A stretch of 64,000 nucleotides of DNA from Acidobacteriota bacterium. Lineage in GTDB: Bacteria; Acidobacteriota; Terriglobia; Bryobacterales; Bryobacteraceae. The stretch lies in NCBI GenBank assembly GCA_947470805.1, contig CANIVU010000014.1, positions 56,064-120,063 on the forward strand. Reading direction: 5' to 3'. How positions within the stretch are numbered: position 1 is the stretch's first letter; every line of letters starts with the position of its first letter. Shown piece by piece: positions 7,600 to 17,309 of this stretch. Below the pieces are notes generated by a model, which saw nothing but the letters and a program-made list of their open reading frames with translations, ran no database searches and was not told where the DNA came from. The translations under genes and the position numbers were made by a program.

Positions 7600-9591
7600 A
7601 TGAAACTCTCCCGCCGGCAGTTCCTCCCGCTCGCCCTTGCCCCGCTGGCCGCCGCGCCCAAACGCCGCAAGGACTCCTTCTTCGGGCTCCACTTTGACCT
7701 GCACGCCAACAACAACGACCTCGCCCTCGGCCGCGACCTGACGCCCGCCATGGCCGCCCGCCTGCTCGACGCTGTTCGGCCGGATTACCTGCAGTACGAC
7801 TGCAAAGGCCACGTCGGCTACATGGCCTACCCGTCCAAGGTCTCCCGGCCCGCGGCCAACATCGTCAATGACTCGCTCGCCATCTGGCGCAAGGCCACGG
7901 CCGACCGCGACATCGGCCTCTACATCCACTTCTCGGGCGTCTGGGATTCGCTGGCCATTCAAGAGCATCCCGACTGGGCCGCGCACCGGGCCGATGGCAC
8001 CCCGGACCCCAACGCCACCAGCCTGTTCGGCCCCTACCCGGACACGCGCATGATCCCGCAGCTGAAGGAGGCCGTGGACCGCTACAACCTGAACGGCGCC
8101 TGGATCGACGGGGAATGCTGGGCCGTGCGGCCGGACTACTCGCCCGCCGCCGCGGCGGCCTTCACCAAGGCCACCGGCGTCCGCACCCTGCCCAAGAGCC
8201 CCACCGAGCCCTACTGGCAGGAGTTCCTGGCCTTCCACCGCGAGGCGTTCCGGCGCTATGTCAAGCACTATGCCGACGAGCTGCACCACCACCGTCCGAG
8301 CTTCCAGATCGCCAGTAACTGGATGTACACGACTTACATGCCCGAGCGGCCCGACTTACCCATCGACTTTGTCAGCGGAGACTATCTCGGCAACGCCAGT
8401 ATCTCCACCGCGCGGCTGGAGTCCCGCTATCTGTCGGCCGCCGGCAAGCCGTGGGACCTGATGGCCTGGGGCTTCCAGCACAACCCCAATGGCGTCATCC
8501 CGCTCAGCCACAAGACGGCCGTGCAGCTGGAGCAGGAGGCATCCGTTGTACTGGCGCAGGGCGGCGGGTTCCAGGTGTACTACCAGCCGACGCGGGCCGG
8601 GTGGATGGACGACCGGCTCATCGCGGTGATGGCGCGGCTGGCCCGTTTTTGCCGCGAACGCCAGGCTTTCTCGCACCAAACCGAAACGGTCCCTTCGACC
8701 GGCGTGCTGTTCTCCGCGCATAGCCTGTACCGCACGGCCAACAAGATGTTCGGCGGCTGGGGGGCCCACACGGCACCGGCGCGAGGGCTGGTGGACGCGC
8801 TGTCAGCGCTCCATGTGCCGGTGGACGTGATCCCCGAATGGCGTCTGGCCGAGGCGGTCAAGACCTACCGGTGCATCGTACTGCCGGACTGGCCGGAAAT
8901 CGGCCTCGCGGTGAAGGCCCAGTTACTCGACTATGTCCGCGACGGCGGCAACTTACTCCTGTGTGGCGCCGAGAACGCGGCGCTGTTCGCGCCGGAGTTA
9001 CCTGTTACGCAGCGGGGCACGGCGGCGAAGAAGGAGGCCTACATCCCCGGCGGGGAGCTGTTCGCCAACATCACCGGCCTGTGGCAGGACATCGAGGCGG
9101 GGACGGCTGAGGTGCTCGAGAACCGCTACCCGGCCTACGACACGACGCGGGACGCCACGCCAGCCGCAACGCGGTCGCGGCTGGGGAAGGGGCAGATCGC
9201 CGCCATCTATGGCCCGGTGGGGGTGGCCTACGCCGCCGCCCACGCCGCGCCGGCGCGCGAGTTCATCGGCAAGGTCCTGGGTTCGATTTATACGCCGGAC
9301 CTGACGCTGGAAGCGCCGCCTTCGGTGGAGGCGGTGCTGCGGCGGAAGGGCCCTCAAATGCTGCTCCACCTGCTGAACAACACGGGGATGCAGGTGGCGG
9401 CCGAGTACGCGGTCATCGACTCGATCCCCGCCGTGGGGCCGATCGGGATCACCCTGCGGTTGGCCGCCAAGCCGGCCAGCGTGACGGTGGAACCGGGCGG
9501 GCGGGCGGCGTCGGGCGAATGGAGGGACGGCGCTTGGCGGGGTACGTTGGAGCGATTGGAACTGCACTGGATCCTGGTCTTTACGGCGTAG
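7600..9591 (+). CDS. Tat-exported fucosidase-like glycoside hydrolase
   Basis: I choose the ATG at 7600, giving 663 residues, because it begins a Tat-type signal peptide (KLSRRQFLPLALAPLAAAP); the upstream in-frame ATG at 7474 lies in folD. The mature N-terminus (FFGLHFDLH, then PDYLQYDCKGHVGYMAYPSK) is typical of (beta/alpha)8 hydrolases annotated as alpha-L-fucosidase or alpha-amylase-family. AWIDGECWA (about residue 167) is a candidate catalytic region. Residues about 370-480 look like a Rossmann/glutamine-amidotransferase-like domain of the beta-galactosidase trimerisation kind, followed by a C-terminal beta domain. It probably degrades plant or fucosylated glycan outside the cytoplasm. 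The plus strand changes from C-rich to G-rich within this gene. Confidence 0.75.
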   Translation: MKLSRRQFLPLALAPLAAAPKRRKDSFFGLHFDLHANNNDLALGRDLTPAMAARLLDAVRPDYLQYDCKGHVGYMAYPSKVSRPAANIVNDSLAIWRKATADRDIGLYIHFSGVWDSLAIQEHPDWAAHRADGTPDPNATSLFGPYPDTRMIPQLKEAVDRYNLNGAWIDGECWAVRPDYSPAAAAAFTKATGVRTLPKSPTEPYWQEFLAFHREAFRRYVKHYADELHHHRPSFQIASNWMYTTYMPERPDLPIDFVSGDYLGNASISTARLESRYLSAAGKPWDLMAWGFQHNPNGVIPLSHKTAVQLEQEASVVLAQGGGFQVYYQPTRAGWMDDRLIAVMARLARFCRERQAFSHQTETVPSTGVLFSAHSLYRTANKMFGGWGAHTAPARGLVDALSALHVPVDVIPEWRLAEAVKTYRCIVLPDWPEIGLAVKAQLLDYVRDGGNLLLCGAENAALFAPELPVTQRGTAAKKEAYIPGGELFANITGLWQDIEAGTAEVLENRYPAYDTTRDATPAATRSRLGKGQIAAIYGPVGVAYAAAHAAPAREFIGKVLGSIYTPDLTLEAPPSVEAVLRRKGPQMLLHLLNNTGMQVAAEYAVIDSIPAVGPIGITLRLAAKPASVTVEPGGRAASGEWRDGAWRGTLERLELHWILVFTA

Positions 9592-9610
9592 GATATGCTG
9601 GGGAAACCCT

Positions 9611-12600
9611 ATGAAGATCAGTTGCCTTCTGGTGCTCTCCCGGCAGCTGGGCTTGGTGCCCGCGGCGATCCGCCAGTTCGAGGAGCAGGACTACCCGGAC
9701 CGGGAGCTGTTGATCCTGGATGCGCACTCGCTGGCGGGGTTGGTGGACGGCCTGGCGTCGGACCGGATCCGGCTGCTGCAGTTGCCGGCGGGGATGAACC
9801 GGGAGGCCCAGTTGCGGTTCGCGGCGCAGAACGCCGAGGGCGACCTGATCTGCGAGTGGGAGGCCGGGGCTTGGCAGGCGCCTGGTAGGCTGGCGGCGCA
9901 GAAGCGGAAGACCCGGACGGCCACGATGCTGGACACGGCGGCGGGCACGCGGATGTGGCGGCGGGAGGCGATGGACGCCGTCCCGGTCCCGCTTCCCGGG
10001 GCGAAACTGTTCCGGACAGGGCCGATTGCCCGGGAAGGGCGGGCGCCGCTGGTGAGCTGCGTGATGCCGACGCGGAACCGGCGGTGGGCGGTGCCGCTGG
10101 CGCTCGCCTGGTTCGCGGCGCAGGACTATCCGTCGAAGGAACTGCTGGTCATCGATGACGGCGAGATGCCGGTGGAGGATCTGGTCCAGGGACACCCCAA
10201 CGTCCGGTATCTCCGGCCGAGCGCACGGCTGTCCGTAGGGGCCAAGCGCAACCTTGGATGCCGGCAGGCGCGGGGCGAGTTCGTGGCCCATTGGGACGAC
10301 GACGATTGGATGGCGCCGGGGCGGCTGTCCTACCAGGTGGGTTCGTTATTGGACGCCGAGGCCGACCTGTGCGGCGTGGAGCAGATGCTGTATTGGGAGC
10401 CGATCAACGGGCAGGCGTGGCGGTATGTCTACCCGGCCGACGAGCCTCGGTGGGTGGCGGGCGGTTCGTTTTTGTACCGGCATTCGGCGTGGGAGAAGCA
10501 GCCGTTTGACGACGTCAACGTGGGCGAGGACAACCGGTTCGTTTGGGCACTTCCCCCGGAGCGCGTGCTGCCTTTGCCGGAGTTCGACTTCTACGTGGCG
10601 CTGCTGCACGCGGGCAATACGAGCCTCAAAATGATTGAGCCGACGCGGTGGGCGCCGGCGGATCCGGGGGCGGTCAGGCGGCTGATGGGCCCGGCGGCGG
10701 CGCGGTTCCGGGAGGCGCTGCCGGCGCAGGAGTCTGCGCGGAAGACGGGGTATCAGCCGCCGGAGGCGCCGTTGCGGCCGGGGGCCTCCAAGGAGCCGCC
10801 GCGGTTCCCGGTGGCGGAGGTTCCCTCGTTCACGCTGGCGCGGACGGAGCACTTGGCGTTGCCCGAGTTCGCGGCGTTCAACAACGCGGTGGCGCTGCCG
10901 CACATGCGGCAGTGGGAGCTGCCCTTTGCGCTGTTCCAGGCGCGGCTGGGGGAGGAGATGACCGTGCTGGATTGCACGATCAACCCGACCTGCCTGGGCG
11001 AGGCGATTGAGCAGTTGTACCCGCGGGTGATCTACCACCACTGGCAGCCGCTGCCGAACGGGCGGCTGAGCCTGCCGCAGGGGCAAGCCTTTGACCGGGT
11101 GTTCTGCATCAACACGCTGGAGCATCTGCTGGCCCCGGAGCGGGAGCAGCTGATGGCGGCGATGGCGGCGCTATTAAAGCCGGGCGGGCTGCTGATCTGT
11201 ACGGTAGACCAGTACTTTGCCTCCGCCTGGAAGGACCCGGCGTGGCTGGCAACGGGGCTGCTGCGGGCCGATGGCGCCGAGGTTCCCTCCGGGTTCAACC
11301 GGGTGGACCCGGAGGAGTTGGCGGCGCTGGGGACGCGGCATGGGCTACGCGCGGATGGCGTGCCTCCGGGGAAGGCTCGGGAGCGGGATACGGCGTTGTT
11401 CCTGAACCCGGCGCCGTTCGGGCATGGGTCGTTGGGGGCGGTGTTGCGGAAGGGCCGGGCGGCGAAGTTTGCGGGGGCGCGGAAGGTTGTCCTGGCGCTG
11501 TTGAGCTGGAACACGCGGGACATTACCTTGGAGGCGCTGGCGGCGCTGGAGACCGAGGCGCGGATGCTGGCGCGGTTGGGGCATGGGGCGGCGATCTGCG
11601 TGGTGGACAATGGGTCGACGGATGGGGCGTCGGAGGCGCTGCGGAAGCGGAAGATTGGCGTGCCGCACAGGGTGATCCGGAACCGGTCCAATTTGGGGAA
11701 TTCGACGGCGCGGAACCAGATGATCGACTACGCCCTGGCTGAGGGCGCCGATTACCTGTTCTTCTGCGACGGGGACATTGAGCCGGTTCCTTTTTCGACC
11801 TTCGTGATGTTGCGGTATATGGAGGCGGCGGGGCCGCGACTGGGGTGTTTTGGGGCCTATAGCTTCCAATGCACGCCGGACCGGCAGAGGACGACGCCGT
11901 TCCTGTTCAGCCTGGCGGGGTGCCCGTTGCAGTCGTCGTCGGTGTTGGCTTGGACGCAGTATGGGATGTTCCGGTGCCGGATGTTCCGGGACGGGGTTCG
12001 TTTTGAGGAGAGCGGGCCGTTCGGGGAGCCGGGGCATGGGCTGGAGGACGTCGATCTGGCGTTTCAGATGAACGCGCTGGGGTATGAGAATCAGTATTTC
12101 TCGGGCATGTGGTACTTACACCGGAACTTATCGTCTTCCGTGGGTATTTTGCGGGAGCAGGGCGTGAATCCGACGCTGGCTTATTATGCGCGGCGGGATT
12201 ACATGGTGAGTAAGTGGGAGAACAACCCGGCGGCGGCGCAGTCGTTGGGATGGCTGCGGAATGCCAGGCCGCCTTGGCCGGGGGAGACGCGGCCTGTGTT
12301 GCGTTATAAGCCGGGCGGGCCGGAGTTGGCGGCGCCGCCGGCGGCCGCGGCGTTGGCGGAGGCCGCGGCTAGCGACATGCTGGATCGCGTTGAACTGGAG
12401 GCGATTGGGTGGTTATTGGGGTCGTTTGATTGGGCGGGGTCGCCTTCGGCGATTGTGGTTGAGATTGGGGCTTATGTGGGGCGGACTACCGTCTTTATGG
12501 CGCGGTTGTTGGGGTTGTTTGGGTTTGCGCCGAAGATTGTTTCGATTGACCCGTTTGAGCGGTGCACGCCGGATAACTATAACCCGCAGGGGAGTTACTC

Positions 12601-12943
12601 GCGGTATATGGCTCATTTACGGGAGAACGGCGTGGACCGGCAGTGTATGGCGCTGGCGGCTTATTCGGAAGATGCCGCGGTGGCGGTGCCGGCTTCGATT
12701 GGGGTGTTAGTGATCGACGGGTGGCATTATTACGATACGGTTCGTTCGGATTTGGCTTTGTATTTGCCGAAGGTGGTGGCGGGCGGGTTCGTTTTTGTGG
12801 ATGATTATGGGCCGGCGTACCCGGATGTGGTGCGGGCAGTGGATGAGTTTTTGGCTGTGGATACGGAGTTTGAGGTTTTGGCGAAGGAGTATTACGCGGT
12901 TTTGCAGCGGCGGACTCCGTTCCCAGCGGAGTCGAGACAATGA
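9611..12943 (+). CDS. five-module glycosyltransferase / methyltransferase fusion
   Basis: This 1110-residue protein joins modules normally found separately. Residues about 1-100 are a degenerate GT-A fold without a DxD motif. Residues about 145-370 are a GT2 domain (CVMPTRNR; WDDDDW at 228-233). Residues about 440-600 are a class I SAM methyltransferase (FCINTLEHLLAPE, LLKPGGLL). Residues about 628-890 are a second complete GT2 domain (VVDNGSTDG around 666; CDGDIEP at 719-725). Residues about 925-1100 are a second methyltransferase-like domain (VEIGAYVGRTT, VLVIDGWHYYD). No signal peptide or membrane segment is present. It likely builds and methylates a surface glycan and converges on a three-gene glycan operon, 19 bp away. 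Confidence 0.8.
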   Translation: MKISCLLVLSRQLGLVPAAIRQFEEQDYPDRELLILDAHSLAGLVDGLASDRIRLLQLPAGMNREAQLRFAAQNAEGDLICEWEAGAWQAPGRLAAQKRKTRTATMLDTAAGTRMWRREAMDAVPVPLPGAKLFRTGPIAREGRAPLVSCVMPTRNRRWAVPLALAWFAAQDYPSKELLVIDDGEMPVEDLVQGHPNVRYLRPSARLSVGAKRNLGCRQARGEFVAHWDDDDWMAPGRLSYQVGSLLDAEADLCGVEQMLYWEPINGQAWRYVYPADEPRWVAGGSFLYRHSAWEKQPFDDVNVGEDNRFVWALPPERVLPLPEFDFYVALLHAGNTSLKMIEPTRWAPADPGAVRRLMGPAAARFREALPAQESARKTGYQPPEAPLRPGASKEPPRFPVAEVPSFTLARTEHLALPEFAAFNNAVALPHMRQWELPFALFQARLGEEMTVLDCTINPTCLGEAIEQLYPRVIYHHWQPLPNGRLSLPQGQAFDRVFCINTLEHLLAPEREQLMAAMAALLKPGGLLICTVDQYFASAWKDPAWLATGLLRADGAEVPSGFNRVDPEELAALGTRHGLRADGVPPGKARERDTALFLNPAPFGHGSLGAVLRKGRAAKFAGARKVVLALLSWNTRDITLEALAALETEARMLARLGHGAAICVVDNGSTDGASEALRKRKIGVPHRVIRNRSNLGNSTARNQMIDYALAEGADYLFFCDGDIEPVPFSTFVMLRYMEAAGPRLGCFGAYSFQCTPDRQRTTPFLFSLAGCPLQSSSVLAWTQYGMFRCRMFRDGVRFEESGPFGEPGHGLEDVDLAFQMNALGYENQYFSGMWYLHRNLSSSVGILREQGVNPTLAYYARRDYMVSKWENNPAAAQSLGWLRNARPPWPGETRPVLRYKPGGPELAAPPAAAALAEAAASDMLDRVELEAIGWLLGSFDWAGSPSAIVVEIGAYVGRTTVFMARLLGLFGFAPKIVSIDPFERCTPDNYNPQGSYSRYMAHLRENGVDRQCMALAAYSEDAAVAVPASIGVLVIDGWHYYDTVRSDLALYLPKVVAGGFVFVDDYGPAYPDVVRAVDEFLAVDTEFEVLAKEYYAVLQRRTPFPAESRQ

Positions 12944-12962
12944 ACATCACGATCCTCCAACG

Positions 12963-15206
12963 TTAGCGGAAGGCGCTTATTCTGAATTCCTTGACGGTGA
13001 CTGGGGTTGCTGAGCCTGGGAGGCGAACACCGACCCGAAGTTTCCCGGTGGGCAATCCGGTAAAGGTGACGATCCCCGAATAGAGTGCCAGCCGTTCCGC
13101 CGTGCGGGCTGTGTCGCTGACGGCGCGGCTCGTCGACGGATCCCAGGAAGCCGCTGACTCCGCTTCGAAGAAGGAAGAGGTACCGACGGGGTCGGGCAAA
13201 TCCCCTGAAAGGGTGACACGCCACGTCAGCGAGTCTCCTTTTTTCCAGTCGGCGGTTGGCACATCGAAGGCGAGCCAGCCGCCGCCTTTTCCGGCGGTGA
13301 TCGACCACTGACCGGTGCCTTCTCCGACGGGACGAGGCTGGTTGTCCCCGCCGGCCACAAGTTGGTCTGGTTTGAGAACAATTGGATCGCGATCCACGAG
13401 ATACAAACGCTGCTGACCGTCATGGTAGACCTGGGTCAGCCGGTGATAGTATGCGCGTCTATGGGGGACGATGCTCGTGAGGAAGGCGGCCCCATCGCCG
13501 GGCAGAAATCCATTTTCATTCCAGGTGCTCAGAGGGTAGCCGCCGTTTGGGAGCCACCGGTAGAGATGATAACCGGCCATGAGGTGCTTGGCGTCTCGAA
13601 GTGGGCGAACGGCCTGTATGAACTGATAGCCGGCAAATTCCATGGGAAAAAACCGTTGCATTCGTGCAGGAAACGGGGCATCCATGGCCGCGACATTACC
13701 GTCCCACTGCGTGGAAACCAGGCGGGCGGATTTTTCGATTTCGCCGACCACGCGATATCCAAGAGTCCAGCAACTGATGACCGCAACAATCGACAGGACA
13801 AAGCTCCCTAAACCCTTCGGGCCACCCAATGACATGGCCCGTTCAGACAACGCTGTAAATCCGCCGGCCAGCACAATCCCCGCGAGAGGCAAAGCTGGAG
13901 CCAGATTCCGGGTATCGTAGGCGGTGAAGTATCCCCAGATAGCAAATTGAACCAGGACCAGGATGGTGAATGGCCAAAGACGAGGCACGAGGGATGCCGC
14001 GCACAGAAATGTGAGCGCGGTAACCGCCATAGGCCAATGCAGCCATTCGGCAGCACCATAGTCAGCCAGCAGCATTTGGGCGGTCTTTGCCACGCGGGTA
14101 GCGAAGCTGCCCGGAAAAAGGCTGGCGGTTTTTCCAGCCAGTTGGCTGCTGATATTGGCCGGCTCAAAATTCAACTCATTCATGTGCAGCGGGTCGACGG
14201 GCGTTCCGATATTCGATAGCTGGTGCACCACAAAAAGGGAAAAGAGCAGAAGGGCAAAGCCGATTCCAGCCGTCATTCCCCGAGAAGGGGCCGGCCAATC
14301 CGGGCGGCCGCGCCAGTGCATCAGCCAAAGAGCAAGGGGGAAAAGCAGAATGACGAGATTGTTGGCCTTCGAGAACGCAGGGCCGAAGAACAGGAGGAAG
14401 AAGAACACACCGGACAGCCGATTGGCGACTGCATCGCCGCGCAGAAAGCTTACGCTCAGCGTAATAAACAGAAGTGCAAACACAGAGGAGAAGAGGTCGC
14501 CAATCGCCGCTTTGGCGATAGCCGCCATGGTTATCGAACCGAAGTAGACGAGAATGGCGGGCCATGCCGCAACCCGCAGGATCACGGCCAATCGCAGGGC
14601 GCTGAGCAAGAGGACGATGCCGGTCACAGGATGAAATGCATGCAGCGCAAATTGGGATAAGGGGAGCGGTTCGCGCGCGGTCCCGGTGAGCTTGTACAGC
14701 AGTGAGGAGACCATGGGCATCAGTTGGGGGTACATGGCCAGTTTCCGCCCACTCATGTTGGTCCGTTGCGCCCACTCGGTGGCCCATTTGTCCCAACTGA
14801 TTACGGCGTCCCAGACGAGAATTGGCGAAACCAGACACTCAACAACGCCGAGGAGGAGAAAGAGCAGGCAGAGCGCAGCCACAGTGCGGTCGACAGTCGA
14901 ATCCGGCAGGCCCGCGAGAACGGAACGCTCCTCGGGCATCAAATCAGAGATCTTTCCTCGATAGAATTGCCAGCCCAGGTAACAGATAGGTGTGAGCAGG
15001 AGTACCGCGGAAGCCGGAAGAGTATACAGGTGGGCAAGCAAGAGGATAAAGACAGCCGCCCCTAGTGCGGAGGTTCCGGCCGCAAACACCGCAAGCACCA
15101 GATCCACCCAGAAGCGAAATCGCACCTGGACAGCGAGCAGGATAGCCGAACCAACAGCTGCAATCGCCGCCAGACAACATAGAAGTAGAAGTAGTGAAGT
15201 GATCAT
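12963..15206 (-). CDS. polytopic membrane protein, GT-C/PMT-like glycosyltransferase candidate
   Basis: The 747-residue protein has about a dozen hydrophobic segments across residues 1-500 and a soluble C-terminal part (about 530-747) with a beta-rich end (FTGLPTGKLRVGVRLPG). The first large loop contains WDAVISWDKWA, an acidic loop resembling those of GT-C enzymes that use lipid-linked sugars. Linkage to a GT2-GtrA fusion and a methyltransferase by four-base overlaps supports a role in transferring or polymerising sugars across the membrane. The start overlaps the methyltransferase stop (ATGA). Base composition is lower in GC than the flanking genes. Donor and acceptor are unknown. Confidence 0.7.
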   Translation of the reverse strand: MITSLLLLLCCLAAIAAVGSAILLAVQVRFRFWVDLVLAVFAAGTSALGAAVFILLLAHLYTLPASAVLLLTPICYLGWQFYRGKISDLMPEERSVLAGLPDSTVDRTVAALCLLFLLLGVVECLVSPILVWDAVISWDKWATEWAQRTNMSGRKLAMYPQLMPMVSSLLYKLTGTAREPLPLSQFALHAFHPVTGIVLLLSALRLAVILRVAAWPAILVYFGSITMAAIAKAAIGDLFSSVFALLFITLSVSFLRGDAVANRLSGVFFFLLFFGPAFSKANNLVILLFPLALWLMHWRGRPDWPAPSRGMTAGIGFALLLFSLFVVHQLSNIGTPVDPLHMNELNFEPANISSQLAGKTASLFPGSFATRVAKTAQMLLADYGAAEWLHWPMAVTALTFLCAASLVPRLWPFTILVLVQFAIWGYFTAYDTRNLAPALPLAGIVLAGGFTALSERAMSLGGPKGLGSFVLSIVAVISCWTLGYRVVGEIEKSARLVSTQWDGNVAAMDAPFPARMQRFFPMEFAGYQFIQAVRPLRDAKHLMAGYHLYRWLPNGGYPLSTWNENGFLPGDGAAFLTSIVPHRRAYYHRLTQVYHDGQQRLYLVDRDPIVLKPDQLVAGGDNQPRPVGEGTGQWSITAGKGGGWLAFDVPTADWKKGDSLTWRVTLSGDLPDPVGTSSFFEAESAASWDPSTSRAVSDTARTAERLALYSGIVTFTGLPTGKLRVGVRLPGSATPVTVKEFRISAFR

Positions 15207-15865
15207 TCGGAGGATTCATTTCTGGCCCGTACCAGGACTAAGTGCTGAGTAAGCATCAACGGCCAGAGGGTTTTCTGAAACAGGACGTCGCCATACCCCT
15301 GTATGGCATTGAGGACTTCGGCGGGCTGGAGCGCCCGCTCATCCGGGAAGCGCCAAAGGCGCGTTTTTTCGAGAACGGCCCTTGTCGAGCGATAGAGCAG
15401 GGTGGGGCACGGAAAGGTTAGCAGAACAAGACCGCGGGGGCGCACCATGCGGAAATGATTTCGAACGGCCAACGCGGTATTTGGCGGATCGAAATGTTCG
15501 ATCAATCCAACGCTGAACACCAAGTCAAACCGAAGTGCGGCAACGCTGGCGGGGGCGAGCACATCGTCTCTGTGAAGAGATAAGGCACAACCGTTCACCG
15601 CACGGCCTTGGAGCAGACTCAACCCATACTCGTTCGTATCGGCGACAGCGTAGGCCGACGGGTGGAACTGTTTGACGATGGCATCCAGGAAGCAGCTATT
15701 GGCCCCGCCGAATTCGAGGATACGGGCACCCGGCGCAGGGAGGCGATGCAGAGCCAGAGCCTTTTTGATTTCGCGCGTTGTGTAACGCCTGGTTAGACGG
15801 GCGGTGGGCTGAACGGAGCGGTAGTAGCTGGACCAGTCGGTGACCTCTGGCGGAGAAGTGCTCAT
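15203..15865 (-). CDS. class I SAM-dependent methyltransferase
   Basis: The 220-residue protein has a Rossmann methyltransferase pattern: motif I-like ILEFGGANSCFLDAI (about 49-63), DTNEYGLSLL after it, then DLVFSVGLIEHFDPP (motif IV region) and LVLLTFPCPTLLY. The substrate is unknown. Its position between a GT2-GtrA protein and a polytopic GT-C-like protein, with ATGA overlaps on both sides, suggests it methylates a sugar or lipid intermediate of the same glycan. It shares the lower-GC composition of its neighbours. Confidence 0.82.
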   Translation of the reverse strand: MSTSPPEVTDWSSYYRSVQPTARLTRRYTTREIKKALALHRLPAPGARILEFGGANSCFLDAIVKQFHPSAYAVADTNEYGLSLLQGRAVNGCALSLHRDDVLAPASVAALRFDLVFSVGLIEHFDPPNTALAVRNHFRMVRPRGLVLLTFPCPTLLYRSTRAVLEKTRLWRFPDERALQPAEVLNAIQGYGDVLFQKTLWPLMLTQHLVLVRARNESSE

Positions 15866-16905
15866 TTGTTGCCCTGACGGCGGGAAAAGATGAAGTCGCG
15901 CTGAATGGAAAAGTTACCGAGGAAGAGCAAGCCCTCCGAAAGAAGCTTGGCCGCCAAAATCGGAACGTCGAGACTTTGTTGAAAGAACTGCATCAGGAAA
16001 TAGCAGATCACTCCCATCGCGCCTACCAGGGAAAGGTATTTCACGAGAGCTACGGGTATGGTGGTGTCGCTACGAAAAACCACGTTCCTTGCGAGAAGAA
16101 ACGCAACGATGGCAGCAACACTCCGCCCGGCGATCTGAGCCCAAATCAACTTACCGGTTGCCGAAAACACCCAATAAAAGAACAAGGAATCGATGAGAGA
16201 GACGGATAGAGCCGCCCCACAATAGCGGACAAACACAAAGTAGATTCGCATGGAGTCGCGCAGCGGATTGAAATGGCTGGACGGGTTGCCCGGCAGATAA
16301 ACAGTCTGAATTCCAACCTGCCTCACTTCATCCCGCGCCGCCGTGACGAGATTCGCCAATTCGAAGTCATACCCATTCAGGGGAACGTGCAAACTACGCA
16401 AGCAGAGCCGCCTTGGCCAGCCTCGCAGCCCGGTCTGGGTATCGCCGACCGATTTTCCAATCAGGAAACGGAAAACCTGATTGGAAATGAAGTTTCCAAA
16501 CAGGCTACGTAGAGGCACACCCTTCCCAAACTGCCGTACTCCCAGGACGAGTGCGTCCGGGGTCTCGAGAAGGGAGACACCGATACGTAGAATATCCTCC
16601 GCCAGATGCTGACCATCCGCGTCGGCGGTGACACATCCGAGCGTCTCCGGCCACTGGACAAAAATGTGATTGAAACCGGTGCGAAGCGCAGCGCCCTTGC
16701 CCAGGTTGATCGCATGTGTGACAACGACAACGTTGCGTAGCTCGCGGAGTCGCGCAAACGTCGCGGCAAAGGCAGGCCCACTGCCATCATCTACGACGAC
16801 CACCCATGAGAACACCGCCGATTGGGACTGTAATTCGAAGACCTTTTCGACGACATCCACCACGGCTGATCCAGGCTGATAGGCCGGGATCAAAAGAACG
16901 ATCAT
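15862..16905 (-). CDS. GT2 glycosyltransferase fused to a GtrA-like membrane domain
   Basis: Residues 1-225 form a DPM1-like GT2 domain that transfers a sugar to a lipid carrier: LIPAYQPGSAV, VVVDDGSG, NLGKGAALRTGF, VTADADGQH (the DxD site) and QTGLRGWP. Residues about 225-345 form a GtrA-like domain with four predicted helices, proposed in known systems to flip the lipid-linked sugar. This pairing is common in O-antigen glucosylation modules, which also use a third polytopic transferase, here probably the 747-residue protein. It is the first gene of the leftward operon; its promoter must lie in 16906-17309. Confidence 0.88.
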   Translation of the reverse strand: MIVLLIPAYQPGSAVVDVVEKVFELQSQSAVFSWVVVVDDGSGPAFAATFARLRELRNVVVVTHAINLGKGAALRTGFNHIFVQWPETLGCVTADADGQHLAEDILRIGVSLLETPDALVLGVRQFGKGVPLRSLFGNFISNQVFRFLIGKSVGDTQTGLRGWPRRLCLRSLHVPLNGYDFELANLVTAARDEVRQVGIQTVYLPGNPSSHFNPLRDSMRIYFVFVRYCGAALSVSLIDSLFFYWVFSATGKLIWAQIAGRSVAAIVAFLLARNVVFRSDTTIPVALVKYLSLVGAMGVICYFLMQFFQQSLDVPILAAKLLSEGLLFLGNFSIQRDFIFSRRQGNK

Positions 16906-17309
16906 CCCGCCCTCTCGCCCGACGGCGGAACGAGTCGTTCCTTCAGCCGTTCATACACACAGCGCCAGCCAGGAGCCGCTTCAGGACCAGTGATTTGCAT
17001 TGCTATTGTTCAAAATCAATCACCATTCGTATCGACGATCTGTAGAGAGTTACTCTGGCTCGATCGCCAGCCACCACTGGTTGACGTGTCTAACTGGCCG
17101 CTTCGCACTGGAACCGCGCACACGAAAAGCTCCTTCGCCTAAACACACAGCAGTTTCACGAACTACACCAACATACCATCGCTGTATTGCCAACTCAACG
17201 TCGGCGAGATCGACTTCCGGTGCCGCCGCAGGGGAAGCCAAAGCTAAGGAGTGGCCGCCTGGTGAGCCGGGAACGACGGGCCTAAAGCACTATACGGAAA
17301 CGTCTCCAG
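16906..17309. other. 404-bp intergenic stretch with a possible gene remnant
   Basis: It lies between the start of the glycan operon and the end of the lipoprotein gene and should carry the operon promoter. A 63-codon minus-strand frame (17050-17241) has a protein-like end (RHVNQWWLAIEPE) and could be the 3' remnant of a lost gene, but nothing identifies it. No repeat or RNA gene was recognised. Confidence 0.4.
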
